Shown here one piece after another: positions 40,201 through 49,703 of a stretch of 64,000 nt of DNA. Under the pieces are notes generated by a model. The model saw nothing but the letters and a program-made list of their open reading frames with translations. It had not been told where the DNA came from and searched no databases. The position numbers and the translations under genes are program-made. The number at the start of each line of letters is the position of its first letter. The stretch's first letter is position 1. Origin of the DNA: a bacterium SCSIO 12844 (GTDB taxonomy: Bacteria; Pseudomonadota; Gammaproteobacteria; Francisellales; Francisellaceae); contig CP073743.1 of the NCBI GenBank assembly GCA_024397935.1, positions 1,984,001 to 2,048,000 on the forward strand. The letters run 5' to 3'.

Positions 40201-41010
40201 CTATTCCAAAGTTTTAACCAATTTCGTCCTTGTATAAGCTAATTTAAAACCAAATTTTTCACAGTTTCTTTGTGGAATGCTACCAGGGGTAAAACCTGCA
40301 ACGACAAGTTTACAACCGTGTTTTTTGGCATACTCGATGCGTTTTGCAATTAGCGCACGCTGAACACCTCGCCCCCTAAAATCTAATAATGTACCACTTA
40401 AATTAAATTCACAAATACCATTTTCGCCAATAGCAATAACACTACCTCCGACAACAACACCATCTAACTTTGCAATAAATGCTGTTACATGTTCCATATT
40501 TGCATAACAATCAAAATATCGACTTAAGCTATGTGAGGTCGTTGAATCTCGTTGTGTATAACCTAAAACGGTTACTGCATGCCAAAGCTTAATATCATCA
40601 GTTTGCTCAATAATTACATCTGAGGGTAATGATATCTCAGGTAATTGTTTGGTTAAGTCCAAATACATCACATTAACGTATTCAGTTAAAGCATAACATC
40701 TTGATTTAATAAAATATAAAATACTTGAATCTGCTAACGGACATAGATCAATTACCGTATTAACATGTCGTTTTGTATAAATTTGCTCTATTAATTCCAA
40801 AGTTTCTTTAGTAACTTTTCCATTTAAACCAATACCAATGGCTTTGCTTAAAAGATCATCTTCACCACAAAAACTTGCAATACCCCCTTCAATATCAATG
40901 CATGATGCCTGCATTTGAGGATATAATTTAAGTGAGGTTAATGTATATTGACGTGCATTATAAACCATCAAAGCTTCAATTTGTTTTGCTAATGATTTAT
41001 CTGCAAACAT
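40201..41010 (-). CDS. GNAT family N-acetyltransferase
   Basis: ATG 41010 is favoured over ATG 41016 because GGGAG then lies 7 bp upstream instead of touching the start. The 269-residue protein has a divergent N-terminal half (about 1-130) and a GNAT domain in the C-terminal half, with VVVGGSVIAIGENG, then the acetyl-CoA loop in FRGRGVQRALIAKRIEYAKK and GFTPGSIPQRNCEKFGF. The substrate is unknown; it could be a protein, amine or antibiotic. Confidence 0.82.
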   Translation of the reverse strand: MFADKSLAKQIEALMVYNARQYTLTSLKLYPQMQASCIDIEGGIASFCGEDDLLSKAIGIGLNGKVTKETLELIEQIYTKRHVNTVIDLCPLADSSILYFIKSRCYALTEYVNVMYLDLTKQLPEISLPSDVIIEQTDDIKLWHAVTVLGYTQRDSTTSHSLSRYFDCYANMEHVTAFIAKLDGVVVGGSVIAIGENGICEFNLSGTLLDFRGRGVQRALIAKRIEYAKKHGCKLVVAGFTPGSIPQRNCEKFGFKLAYTRTKLVKTLE

Positions 41011-41123
41011 ATACATTCTCCCAATAAAATAAGCCTATTCAAGCCTAAAGCTAATCTTTAAACTATAGCAAAGATATATTTAAATACTAGGATAAGCATA
41101 ATGGCTTACCAAATAAAAACAAA

Positions 41124-41276
41124 AGACGCGATAAATTGCGCCTCTACCAATAAATAAACAGTATATCAATTATATACATTCCCAGATAACTGATTTTCAA
41201 ATCATATATTCTAATTATCAGCAATTGATTTTTTAACTTAAAATATGACCTTGTAGAGACGCGATTTATCGCGTCT
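41124..41276. repeat. Inverted-repeat element (MITE-like), 153 bp
   Basis: The right arm GTAGAGACGCGATTTATCGCGTCT is at 41253-41276 and contains the perfect palindrome AGACGCGAT-TT-ATCGCGTCT. The left arm (41124-41147) is its inverted copy with a few changes. The arms are 105 bp apart. G+C-rich arms in an A+T-rich gap stand out. It has no coding capacity and lies in the gap between the GNAT and GDSL genes. The palindromic arm could also form a strong RNA hairpin. Confidence 0.6.
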
Positions 41277-41315
41277 TAAGTCAATTCATGCTATTATTTT
41301 ACAGGCTAAATTTAT

Positions 41316-42800
41316 TCAAATCGATTTAATATTTAACTTCTCTTTAATATATAAATACAGTGCATTATGAATTTGTGAAGTTGGATGCACTCGATCCCAA
41401 AAAATATAATTTTCTGGATTGCTACACAATTGACCTGAATTTGCTACTAATACCGCACTACGAATATCAGCTGTATCTGGCAGTTGATTTAAAACATTAA
41501 TAACATCAACAGATTGATTAACATAATATTTATTAATCAATGTCTGTAGTTTTGTTTGGCTATTATTATTTTGAGTAAGATTTGATACGCCAGAAGTGCT
41601 GTACCCACCATTCCAACATGACTGAGTATTCAATGCAGGATTTAATAATAAATGATATTCTTGGTTAATCTGATCAGTTTGATTAATTAGTTCATCAAAC
41701 ATTGATGCAATATCAATATATTTAAACATCATGCCACTATTAGCATAACTTGACTGAAGTGAAGCAACCATTTGTTGTAACTTTTGATTATGCATTAATG
41801 CTAATGCATGTGTTGAATCAGTATTTTTTGAATCAAACTGCGACTCAGGCGTAAAACTGATATCAGGCAAACCAATTACAATAAACCGCTTAACGCCATA
41901 GTTAATTAAATTAGTAATCGTTGATTGAATTTGATTAATAACGCTTGAAGTTAGTTGATCAACCTCTTGATCAGTCATATATGCTTTAGCTGTCAAATAA
42001 TCATTAGCACCAATAAAAATAATCGCTAACTGCTTATCTTGATTCGTCCACCCCTTTAGTGTTGTATTTAGTGTATAAGTATTATATTCACCTTCTAATG
42101 AATAAGGTAAAGAACCCGTTACATCTAATACAGTCGTTGCACCACCAACAGCATAATTACTTGCTTCAATACCCTTTTCTCTTAAATCATTTGAAAACTG
42201 CACAGCCCAAGTATCACCATTAGAAAACATACCATCATAATAAGGTGGTGATTGAGGTATGACACCTAATGTATATTCATGTAATGTGCCTTTATCACTT
42301 AAACTATCACCAAAAAATATCACACGTTCAATGCCATTAAATAAATTACTCTGGCTTAAATCAATCTTACTTTTACAGGTTGTAATCGTTACTGTTGGTG
42401 TGCCATTCCAACTATGCCATCTCATTGATGGTTGATCAATGTAAATATCCCCTTTCAAATCTCGAGAATCCATATAATTACCCCAGGTGTCATCATGCAA
42501 CCAAACGATAAGAGAACCAAGCTTGTCCCCTCTATCAGAAACAGCGTTTATTCCAACGCTTCTATTTTTAACATAGGATAATAATTTTTTAGTTGATGAC
42601 TGAATCGTAACTTTCATTTCTATATTTGTTAGATTATCATCACCCATTGAAAAAGTTACTGGATAAAAACATCGGTTTTCGACATCAATATTGATACCTG
42701 CAGATGCAAATGTAATCTTTACAGTACAAAGTACTCCAAATAGAACACCCACTAAAAGTTTTTTAAAACTTAACTTTTGATAAATAGCTTTCATTGACAC
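41316..42800 (-). CDS. Secreted GDSL/SGNH lipase-like hydrolase with array-family N-terminal domain
   Basis: A 494-residue protein with a signal peptide (cleavage near FASA, about 34). Residues 35-145 form a beta-rich domain with NRCFYPVTF and WNGTPTVTITTC, matching NYCPWPVDF and WTGSAPTVSFIAC of the secreted paralogue at 33618. The SGNH hydrolase follows: block I FFGDSLSD (Ser166), block II YAVGGAT (Gly219), block III IGANDY (264-268) and block V DRVHP (Asp469, His472). This is the arrangement of secreted phospholipases/lysophospholipases and thermolabile-hemolysin-type lipases. Likely exported and acting on lipid esters outside the cell; the substrate is not proven. Confidence 0.88.
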   Translation of the reverse strand: MSMKAIYQKLSFKKLLVGVLFGVLCTVKITFASAGINIDVENRCFYPVTFSMGDDNLTNIEMKVTIQSSTKKLLSYVKNRSVGINAVSDRGDKLGSLIVWLHDDTWGNYMDSRDLKGDIYIDQPSMRWHSWNGTPTVTITTCKSKIDLSQSNLFNGIERVIFFGDSLSDKGTLHEYTLGVIPQSPPYYDGMFSNGDTWAVQFSNDLREKGIEASNYAVGGATTVLDVTGSLPYSLEGEYNTYTLNTTLKGWTNQDKQLAIIFIGANDYLTAKAYMTDQEVDQLTSSVINQIQSTITNLINYGVKRFIVIGLPDISFTPESQFDSKNTDSTHALALMHNQKLQQMVASLQSSYANSGMMFKYIDIASMFDELINQTDQINQEYHLLLNPALNTQSCWNGGYSTSGVSNLTQNNNSQTKLQTLINKYYVNQSVDVINVLNQLPDTADIRSAVLVANSGQLCSNPENYIFWDRVHPTSQIHNALYLYIKEKLNIKSI

Positions 42801-43275
42801 ATCTCCATTGTATTAACAATATACCATCTAATCACAAGAATATATAATATACAAATAATTATTATCTAAGTAATTTCATACACTATAAATTAAGAAATAT
42901 GACACTAATATCGCATATGCAAAAAAATAATTTAATATTTGATATGCCTTAATGATATTAATTAAGCAAACAAATAATCAAATGTATAAAATCAATCAAA
43001 TAACATATAAATATCTATAAATCAAATATTTAAACCAACAACACAATGATGCTTTTTCAACAGCAAAATAATATTAATCAGTTTAACTATGACATTAAAT
43101 TTACATTATCAATCATAGTATATCATTGACTAAACTCATTTTTTTTGTCAGATTATCTTACTGTGCCTCACAACGGTCATATTTTTATACTGAAGCACCC
43201 AATATTACTGTTTATTAATTGTTCTCTATACAATTGGACATCAAAAACAACTTAAATAAAAGGATTAAATAATTT
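42801..43275. other. 475-bp A+T-rich divergent intergenic region
   Basis: It lies between the divergent GDSL hydrolase and APC permease genes and must contain both promoters. I see no coding frame, RNA gene or clear repeat. The permease ribosome site AAAAGGA is at its right end. The rest is A+T-rich without a motif I would assign. Confidence 0.5.
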
Positions 43276-44868
43276 ATGGGTATGAAAAAAAAGCAAGTTG
43301 GCTTATTCTCAGCAACCGCTGCTAGCGTATGCTGTATTATTGGAAGTGGATGGCTTTTTGCATCCTATTATGCAGCTAAAAGTGCAGGGCCTGGAGGCGC
43401 CTATATTGCCTGGATATTAACTGCATTGATTATTTCAGTAATGGCACTTGTTATGGCTGAAGTTGCAACAATGTATCCAATGCGTGGTGTTACAACTAGA
43501 ATGAGCGCTTTATCCCATAATAAAACCTTTGGTATCTTTTTTGCATTTTCAAACTGGATGGGCATTGTTGCTGTGATTCCAACAGAAGCTCAAGCAAGTA
43601 TTCAATATTTAACTAGCATTTCTCATTATGCTCAAACAAACTGGATGGCAAATGGTTCATTAACTCCCGAAGGTTTATTTATTGCTTTTTTACTGATGAT
43701 AGTCTATTTATTTATTAATTTTTTTGGCATTAAAATTTTCTCTTATATTAACAACTCCATGACCGTGATTAAGTTTTTTGTTCCATTATTTACAGCGATT
43801 GTATTAATTGGTAGTGCTTTTCACCCAGGAAACTTTACAGCTTATCATAATACTTGGATACCATTTGGTACCGGGTCAATTTTTACTGCCATTGTTGCTG
43901 GTGGCATGATCTATGCCTTTAATGGCTTTCAAATTGCATTATCATTTGCTAGTGAAATTAAAAAGCCAGAGCGTAATTTACCTTTGGCGATGTTTTTCTC
44001 AATTATTATCTGCTTAGTGATTTATCTATTATTACAAACCTCATTTATCGGTGCGGTTAACCCACAAGAGGTTGTTACAAAAGGTTGGGCTAATTTAAAC
44101 TTTAACTCACCATTTGTACAATTAATGATTCCACTAGGCTTAAATATTATGGTGATGATTTTATATGCTGATGCCGTTGTATCACCATCAGGTACAGGTA
44201 TTGCTTATTTAGGTGGTACCTCACGCATGCTCTACTCTATGGCTTCAGAAGGTCAAATGCCAAAATACTTTGCCAAGCTTGATCCAAAATACTATTTCTC
44301 AAGACGTGCGATGTTTTTTAACTTTATTCTAGCTAGCGGTTTGCTTTTATTATTTCATAGCTGGGCGGCATTAATGGTATTAGTCACAGCATTTCATGTC
44401 ATTGGTTATATGGCAGCACCTATCTCTTTAGTTGCACTTCGTAGAAGTGAGCCAGATAAGAAACGTCCATTTACAGTACCTTATGCACATATCGTTGCGC
44501 CAATATTGTTTTTTGTTTTAACTATGTTATTAGTGTTTGTTGGCTATGTTGATATGATGAAACTTGCTTGGTTTATGACAATTTTACTTGCTATATTCCT
44601 TGTGATTAATTCAGGAAAAAATCATCAATACACAATGAAAGATATTTTATCGACTGCTTTACCAATGCTTATTTATCTTTGGATAATTACATTTATCATT
44701 GGTTTTGGTCCAGAGGCGTATAAAGGTCATGGTATTATTCCAGAGATTGTTTTCTATCCATTAGTCTTTATTACATCTATTGTATTCTTTCACTGGTTTA
44801 CACATCCAAAACTAGTTGATTTATGTAATGCTTTACGTAAGAAAGATACGATTGTTGTGGAGGATTAA
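43276..44868 (+). CDS. APC family amino acid permease
   Basis: A 530-residue inner-membrane protein with about 12 hydrophobic segments. It opens GLFSATAASVCCIIGSGWLF, the first helix of amino acid-polyamine-organocation transporters with the broken GSGW ligand loop. FNGFQIALSFASEIKKPERNLPLA is the family's conserved loop between helices 6 and 7. It may import an amino acid taken from the host or medium; the substrate cannot be told. The ATG at 43276 has a second ATG two codons later; AAAAGGA is 9-15 bp upstream. Confidence 0.88.
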   Translation: MGMKKKQVGLFSATAASVCCIIGSGWLFASYYAAKSAGPGGAYIAWILTALIISVMALVMAEVATMYPMRGVTTRMSALSHNKTFGIFFAFSNWMGIVAVIPTEAQASIQYLTSISHYAQTNWMANGSLTPEGLFIAFLLMIVYLFINFFGIKIFSYINNSMTVIKFFVPLFTAIVLIGSAFHPGNFTAYHNTWIPFGTGSIFTAIVAGGMIYAFNGFQIALSFASEIKKPERNLPLAMFFSIIICLVIYLLLQTSFIGAVNPQEVVTKGWANLNFNSPFVQLMIPLGLNIMVMILYADAVVSPSGTGIAYLGGTSRMLYSMASEGQMPKYFAKLDPKYYFSRRAMFFNFILASGLLLLFHSWAALMVLVTAFHVIGYMAAPISLVALRRSEPDKKRPFTVPYAHIVAPILFFVLTMLLVFVGYVDMMKLAWFMTILLAIFLVINSGKNHQYTMKDILSTALPMLIYLWIITFIIGFGPEAYKGHGIIPEIVFYPLVFITSIVFFHWFTHPKLVDLCNALRKKDTIVVED

Positions 44869-44953
44869 AATATTATCTCTGTACATATACCAATCACCAT
44901 GATACATTAATAATCAGACATAAAGTGTATGGTTGTTGTTTTTGGAGGGTTGC

Positions 44954-45697
44954 ATGCCAAAATTTACATTGTTTCATGGTACAAAATTAGATGCTGCTAC
45001 GCCAATTGGATTATCTGGTTTTAAAATCACACAAACTCCAGCTGCTGGAAGATCATTTGGTAATGGTTTATATGCTACTGATGACTTTAAGATTGCAGCA
45101 AGGCATGGTGCAATGTTTAAAAATGAAAATCGTACCAATGGCAATATGTACAGTATTATTGAACTTCAAGCCAATATCGAAGAGGATAAAATTCTTAGGC
45201 ACAATTTAACAATCGAAGATAAACTAGCTGTAGTATATCATGAATCCAAAGCCACTGAAGGTCATGTATATACTCCAGAGCATAACCCTAATCGTGAATC
45301 ACGTATTTTTGCAAATGAAGCCATGTATGGAAAAGCATTTGCGCAAGAACTAAGCCAAATACTTGAAGATGACCCCGAGGGTATTTCAGTTGCTACTGGC
45401 CATATTACCCAAGCTGCAAAACAGAATGGTAAAAGTTTAATAATTTACGATTATGGTGACGGGCAAACGCCACCCATTTATGTATTTTTGAACCCTGAAA
45501 AAGACTTAAAAGTCTCTAACACGCATGTATTAGCAACACCTGAAGTTGACCCCCTATGGCATCAAAAAGTTGATCAACTTTCTGATCATTTAAAAAAACC
45601 TGATGATACAGAGGTTGCTATACAAAAAGCAATATCAACGCCTTTTTTTGAGCAAGAACTTCAACCAACTGTGACAACTACCCCTACTTTAGAATAA
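44954..45697 (+). CDS. PARP-like ADP-ribosyltransferase-fold protein, 247 aa
   Basis: ATG 44954 follows GGAGGGTTGC; an in-frame TTG seven codons upstream lies before that site. The N-terminus FTLFHGT (His8), then SFGNGLYATDDFKIAARHG (Tyr40) and, near the C-terminal half, PPIYVFLNPEKDLKV (Ile175) follow the order of the PARP-type fold. In that fold, the third catalytic position before the YVxxNP strand is Glu in polymerising and Ile in several mono-ADP-ribosylating members. The protein is soluble, without signal peptide. In a bacterium with eukaryotic-like kinases this may be a translocated effector (inference). The upstream gap has TAATCAGACAT, similar to the secreted-family promoter core. 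Confidence 0.7.
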   Translation: MPKFTLFHGTKLDAATPIGLSGFKITQTPAAGRSFGNGLYATDDFKIAARHGAMFKNENRTNGNMYSIIELQANIEEDKILRHNLTIEDKLAVVYHESKATEGHVYTPEHNPNRESRIFANEAMYGKAFAQELSQILEDDPEGISVATGHITQAAKQNGKSLIIYDYGDGQTPPIYVFLNPEKDLKVSNTHVLATPEVDPLWHQKVDQLSDHLKKPDDTEVAIQKAISTPFFEQELQPTVTTTPTLE

Positions 45698-45801
45698 ATT
45701 TCCCTCGAAAAACTTAAAATATTTTACTTCTTAGAAAATTTCGGCATAATTCATTTAAACTAATATTTATAGACAATTAAATAAACTTTGATTTTGTAAT
45801 T

Positions 45802-47589
45802 ATGAAACATATACGAAACTTTTCTATTATTGCGCATATCGATCATGGTAAGTCAACCTTGGCAGATCGTTTTATTCAAACCTGTGAAGGTCTAACTGAG
45901 CGAGAGATGCAAGCGCAAGTGCTTGACTCAATGGATATTGAGCGTGAGCGTGGTATTACCATTAAAGCACAAAGTGTGACGTTAAATTACACTGCACAAG
46001 ATGGTAATACTTATCAACTTAATTTTATTGATACACCAGGTCATGTTGATTTTACTTATGAGGTATCTCGCTCCTTAGCTGCATGTGAGGGTGCACTATT
46101 AGTTGTTGATGCCGCTCAAGGTGTTGAAGCACAAACAGTTGCAAATTGTTATACTGCCATTGAACAAGACCTTGAAGTAATTCCTATTCTCAATAAAATT
46201 GATTTACCTGCAGCAGAGCCCGATCGTGTAGCAGAAGAAATTGAAGATATTATTGGTATTGATGCAACCGAAGCCGTACGCTGTAGTGCTAAAAGCGGTA
46301 TTGGTGTAAAAGATGTACTTGAAACAATTGTCCACCATGTTCCTCCCCCTGAAGGTGACCCTGACGCTTCCTTGCAAGCTTTGATTATTGACTCATGGTT
46401 TGATAATTATTTAGGTGTTGTCTCATTAGTACGCATTCAAAATGGTACACTAAAGGTCAATGAAAAAATTACTGTCATGTCAACTGGCCAAAGTCACCAG
46501 GTTGATCAAATTGGTATTTTTACACCTAAAATGCTTAAGAAAGAATCACTAAGTGCTGGTGAAGTTGGCTTTGTGGTTGCTGGCATTAAAAATATTCATG
46601 GTGCACCTGTTGGTGATACCTTAACTCATACGCGCGCACCAGCAGATGAAGCACTTCCCGGCTTTAAGCAAATTAAACCACAAGTCTATGCAGGTATGTT
46701 TCCAATCTCAACAGATGAATACGAGAACTTCCGCGAAGCATTAGAGAAATTAAGCCTAAATGATGCATCATTATTCTATGAACCAGAAACATCACAAGCC
46801 TTAGGCTTTGGCTTTCGTATTGGCTTCCTTGGTATGCTACATATGGAAATTATCCAAGAACGCCTAGAGCGTGAATATGATATTGATTTAATCACTTCAG
46901 CACCTACGGTTGTCTATGAAGTTGATACCAAAGATGGTGAAATGGTTTTAGTAGATAACCCTGCTAAACTACCAGATCCAGCAAGTATTGAAGAAATTCG
47001 TGAGCCGATTGTTAGAGCCAATATTTTAGTACCTCAAGATCATGTGGGTAATGTCATTAAACTTTGCATTGAAAAACGTGGTGTTCAAGTGAATATGCAA
47101 TACGTCGGTCGTCAAGTCTCACTAAGCTATGATATTCCTATGGTTGAAGTTGTACTTGATTTCTTCGATCGTTTAAAGTCTGTTAGTCGTGGCTTTGCAT
47201 CTTTAGATTATGAGCTTAATCGTTATGAAGCTGCTAATATGGTGCGCTTGGATATTTTAATCAATGGTGAAAAGGTTGATGCACTTGCTGTCATTGTTCA
47301 TAAAGACCAATCAACCTATAAAGGACGAGAATTAGTTGAACGTCTAAAAGATTTAATTCCAAGGCAGATGTTTGAAGTTGCCATTCAAGCTGCTATTGGT
47401 TCAACGATTATTGCCAGAACCAATGTTAAAGCATTACGTAAAAATGTCTTAGCTAAATGCTATGGTGGTGATGTCTCAAGAAAGAAAAAATTATTAGAAA
47501 AGCAAAAGCGTGGTAAAAAACGCATGAAACAAGTCGGAAATGTTGAAGTACCGCAAGAAGCATTTTTAGCTGTTTTAAAAAGAGACTAA
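45802..47589 (+). CDS. lepA: Elongation factor 4 (LepA), back-translocating GTPase
   Basis: LepA is a ribosome-bound GTPase involved in translation fidelity and 30S assembly. At 595 residues it has the normal length. G1 is [15 protein letters not shown]2/switch [12 protein letters not shown]3 DTPGHVDF, G4 NKID. The typical C-terminal end is [27 protein letters not shown]. No strong ribosome site precedes the ATG. The usual partner lepB is not adjacent. Confidence 0.98.
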   Translation: MKHIRNFSIIAHIDHGKSTLADRFIQTCEGLTEREMQAQVLDSMDIERERGITIKAQSVTLNYTAQDGNTYQLNFIDTPGHVDFTYEVSRSLAACEGALLVVDAAQGVEAQTVANCYTAIEQDLEVIPILNKIDLPAAEPDRVAEEIEDIIGIDATEAVRCSAKSGIGVKDVLETIVHHVPPPEGDPDASLQALIIDSWFDNYLGVVSLVRIQNGTLKVNEKITVMSTGQSHQVDQIGIFTPKMLKKESLSAGEVGFVVAGIKNIHGAPVGDTLTHTRAPADEALPGFKQIKPQVYAGMFPISTDEYENFREALEKLSLNDASLFYEPETSQALGFGFRIGFLGMLHMEIIQERLEREYDIDLITSAPTVVYEVDTKDGEMVLVDNPAKLPDPASIEEIREPIVRANILVPQDHVGNVIKLCIEKRGVQVNMQYVGRQVSLSYDIPMVEVVLDFFDRLKSVSRGFASLDYELNRYEAANMVRLDILINGEKVDALAVIVHKDQSTYKGRELVERLKDLIPRQMFEVAIQAAIGSTIIARTNVKALRKNVLAKCYGGDVSRKKKLLEKQKRGKKRMKQVGNVEVPQEAFLAVLKRD

Positions 47590-47618
47590 ATTAGCATCAC
47601 TTTATATAGAGTAGTTGA

Positions 47619-48047
47619 CTATTTCTTATTACGACTGATTAAACCATCAAACCATTCACCTAAAGTACAGCCTAATTTCTTATTTCTAATCTGAAATGAC
47701 CAAAAATGGTATTTAAATGCATGTGCTAAAAACATCACAGATGCAGCAGCGCCAACAATAGCACCTAGATAATAAGTTCGATAAAACAATGAAATAGTAT
47801 ATAACAAAACAATAACACCTATGATACCAAAAAATCGGTATAAAAAGGTAAACGTAGCCAAATTCTCACGTAGCTTCTTATCTGTAATACCACGATCAGC
47901 TAAATCTTCAAATTTACACGGATCTTTTACTTTATCAATTTTAAATAACATTTTAATCATATTATATAAGAAAAACTGTTGACGTTTGATTCCTTCAAAG
48001 TCTGTCATTTTCTTTGCTGTTGTTCTTGTGCGTTTAAACCATACCAT
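47619..48047 (-). CDS. Probable IcmV-like inner-membrane protein (Dot/Icm type IVB secretion), tentative
   Basis: A 142-residue protein with a basic, amphipathic N-terminus, two adjacent hydrophobic segments (about 66-84 and 89-107) and a conserved-looking tail, AFKYHFWSFQIRNKKLGCTLGEWF. From memory this layout and the tail fit IcmV of the Dot/Icm secretion system; no alignment was possible, so the call is tentative. No other dot/icm gene is in the window, but split dot/icm clusters are known in relatives. It lies 47 bp after a PadR regulator on the same strand, so the two may form an operon. Confidence 0.5.
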   Translation of the reverse strand: MVWFKRTRTTAKKMTDFEGIKRQQFFLYNMIKMLFKIDKVKDPCKFEDLADRGITDKKLRENLATFTFLYRFFGIIGVIVLLYTISLFYRTYYLGAIVGAAASVMFLAHAFKYHFWSFQIRNKKLGCTLGEWFDGLISRNKK

Positions 48048-48094
48048 ATAATACTCTCCACTTTTTATATATTTTATTTGATAACCATATAATA

Positions 48095-48613
48095 TTAATA
48101 TAGTTTTTCTAATATTAAATTACACCATTGTTGTTTAGCATCTAAGATAAATTGATCATATAAATTAATAAGGTCTTTTGAACTTAACTCATTATTATTA
48201 TTAAGCATATGTGAGTTTCGATTCATTAATAATTTATCAACTTTAAGCTTTTCATACTCAACTAATCTTCTACATTGCTCAGTATCAGACTGACTACTAA
48301 AAAATATTTTAAGTAAATTTTCATTTCTAGTTAACTCACTAGACTCTAAGGTATTAAGCCATTGTCTATGATGTTTAATACCACTTTTAGTTAATTGATA
48401 ATATTTGGTATTTGACTTATTTGAATGACCTTCTACTAATGTAACAAGACCCTCATCTGTCATTTTTTTCAAGCATGGATAGGTCGAATTATAGCCTTCA
48501 TTCCAATATACTTTCATTGAGGTTAGTATTCTTTTATGAATTTCATATCCACTTAATGTTTCATTACGTAAAACACCTAGTATCGCATAAACTGTCTTAT
48601 TTTTTATTGGCAT
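48095..48613 (-). CDS. PadR family transcriptional regulator
   Basis: I prefer ATG 48613, with AGG 7 bp upstream, over an in-frame ATG seven codons earlier. The 172-residue protein has the PadR winged-helix domain: VYAILGVLRNETLSGYEIHK, then YNSTYPCLKKMTDEGLVTL and YYQLTKSGIKHHRQWL (wing). A C-terminal helical region probably dimerises (Vir-type, about residues 90-172). It likely represses nearby genes, perhaps its own and the downstream IcmV-like gene. The ligand is unknown. Confidence 0.88.
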   Translation of the reverse strand: MPIKNKTVYAILGVLRNETLSGYEIHKRILTSMKVYWNEGYNSTYPCLKKMTDEGLVTLVEGHSNKSNTKYYQLTKSGIKHHRQWLNTLESSELTRNENLLKIFFSSQSDTEQCRRLVEYEKLKVDKLLMNRNSHMLNNNNELSSKDLINLYDQFILDAKQQWCNLILEKLY

Positions 48614-48728
48614 TAGACTACCTATTATTATCATAGTTTATTTAATGCGATAATAATCAATCTAAAATCAAACATGAATAAAGATTTATTTAAGTTTTCT
48701 TAGTATTATATTATGGTGTTATATACAC

Positions 48729-49304
48729 TTACCTTTTAATAAATCCATCCATGACATCAAAAGCTGTTTCTATATTTTGATAAGAATGTCCTTGCCCATT
48801 TTGTATATCAACATGAGCATCAGCTAATAAATCAACTGACCATAAATATGGACAGACTTCATCATCCTGTTGAAGTAATAAAAGATAATCTTCTTGATTG
48901 TCTATTTCAGTAGGAATAAATGAACGAATAATATCAACGTCTTCTTGACTAATATCTCCTTCACCATTTGTACCAATCACCAAGCCCATATTGGCTAAAA
49001 TATCATCAAAACGTAAGGCTGGATTGATTAAAATGACATCTGTAATATCACTTCTTACTTGTTTTAATAAATGCGCCATCAAACCGCCTAAAGAAGCACC
49101 AATAACTACTTTACGCTGATTATCTACTCTATCTAATCTTGCATTAATCTTTTCAAATGCACCCAATGCATCACGATCAGATAACCTTGGTGCATCGATT
49201 CGTGATTCTGGATACTGCTCTCTTAACCATAATTGCAGTTTTAACGCACGTAATGTTGTAGGTGAACTTTGATAGCCATGAAGATATAAAAAATAATGAT
49301 CCAT
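48729..49304 (-). CDS. YqiA/YcfP-type alpha/beta-hydrolase (esterase)
   Basis: ATG 49304 is taken, since the codon before it is GTG with no better site. The 191-residue protein shows YLHGYQSSPTT near the N-terminus, the nucleophile elbow VIGASLGG (Ser), an Asp in LLQQDDEV, and the His in NGQGHSY, the layout of the small YqiA/UPF0227 esterases. The physiological substrate is unknown. It is last in phhA-phhB-esterase, 14 bp after phhB. Confidence 0.82.
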   Translation of the reverse strand: MDHYFLYLHGYQSSPTTLRALKLQLWLREQYPESRIDAPRLSDRDALGAFEKINARLDRVDNQRKVVIGASLGGLMAHLLKQVRSDITDVILINPALRFDDILANMGLVIGTNGEGDISQEDVDIIRSFIPTEIDNQEDYLLLLQQDDEVCPYLWSVDLLADAHVDIQNGQGHSYQNIETAFDVMDGFIKR

Positions 49305-49318
49305 CACTTATACTCAAG

Positions 49319-49657
49319 TTAGTCTTCTAATAATTGGTCAACTTTTGCTGCACAGATAAAATCATTGTCTGTTAAGCCATCCACTGCATGTGTTGTGAAA
49401 TTAACAATACAACGATTAAAACTAACTTCCATATCCGGGTGATGACCTTCTTTATTGGCAATCCATGCAACAGCATTCACAAATGCCATTGTTTTATAAA
49501 ATCCTTTAAATTGAAATACTCTTTGAATTTTTATATCATTAATAACTTGCCAAGCTGGTGTTAATTTTAAATATTTTTCAACTTCATTTTGCGTTAATGG
49601 TAAGACATCACCACCTTCACAAACCTTACATTTTTTTTCAACTAATACATTAGTCAT
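49319..49657 (-). CDS. phhB: Pterin-4a-carbinolamine dehydratase
   Basis: PhhB dehydrates the 4a-hydroxytetrahydropterin released by phenylalanine hydroxylase, so that the cofactor can be recycled. ATG 49657 follows AAGGAAAGTGATA. The 112-residue product has the active-site block NKEGHHPDMEVSFNRCIVNFTTHAVDGLTDNDF, with the paired histidines and the VxFTTH strand. It is directly downstream of phhA, as expected for its partner. Confidence 0.95.
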   Translation of the reverse strand: MTNVLVEKKCKVCEGGDVLPLTQNEVEKYLKLTPAWQVINDIKIQRVFQFKGFYKTMAFVNAVAWIANKEGHHPDMEVSFNRCIVNFTTHAVDGLTDNDFICAAKVDQLLED

Positions 49658-49703
49658 TATCACTTTCCTTAAATAATTTAACTATTAGTTTTAATTTAAA
49701 AAA

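Noticed and set aside
43150-43165. TGTCAGATTATC before the APC permease as another copy of the array promoter core
   Set aside because: The order of the half-sites differs (TCAGATTATC rather than TCTGATAAT) and there is no matching -35/-10 layout.
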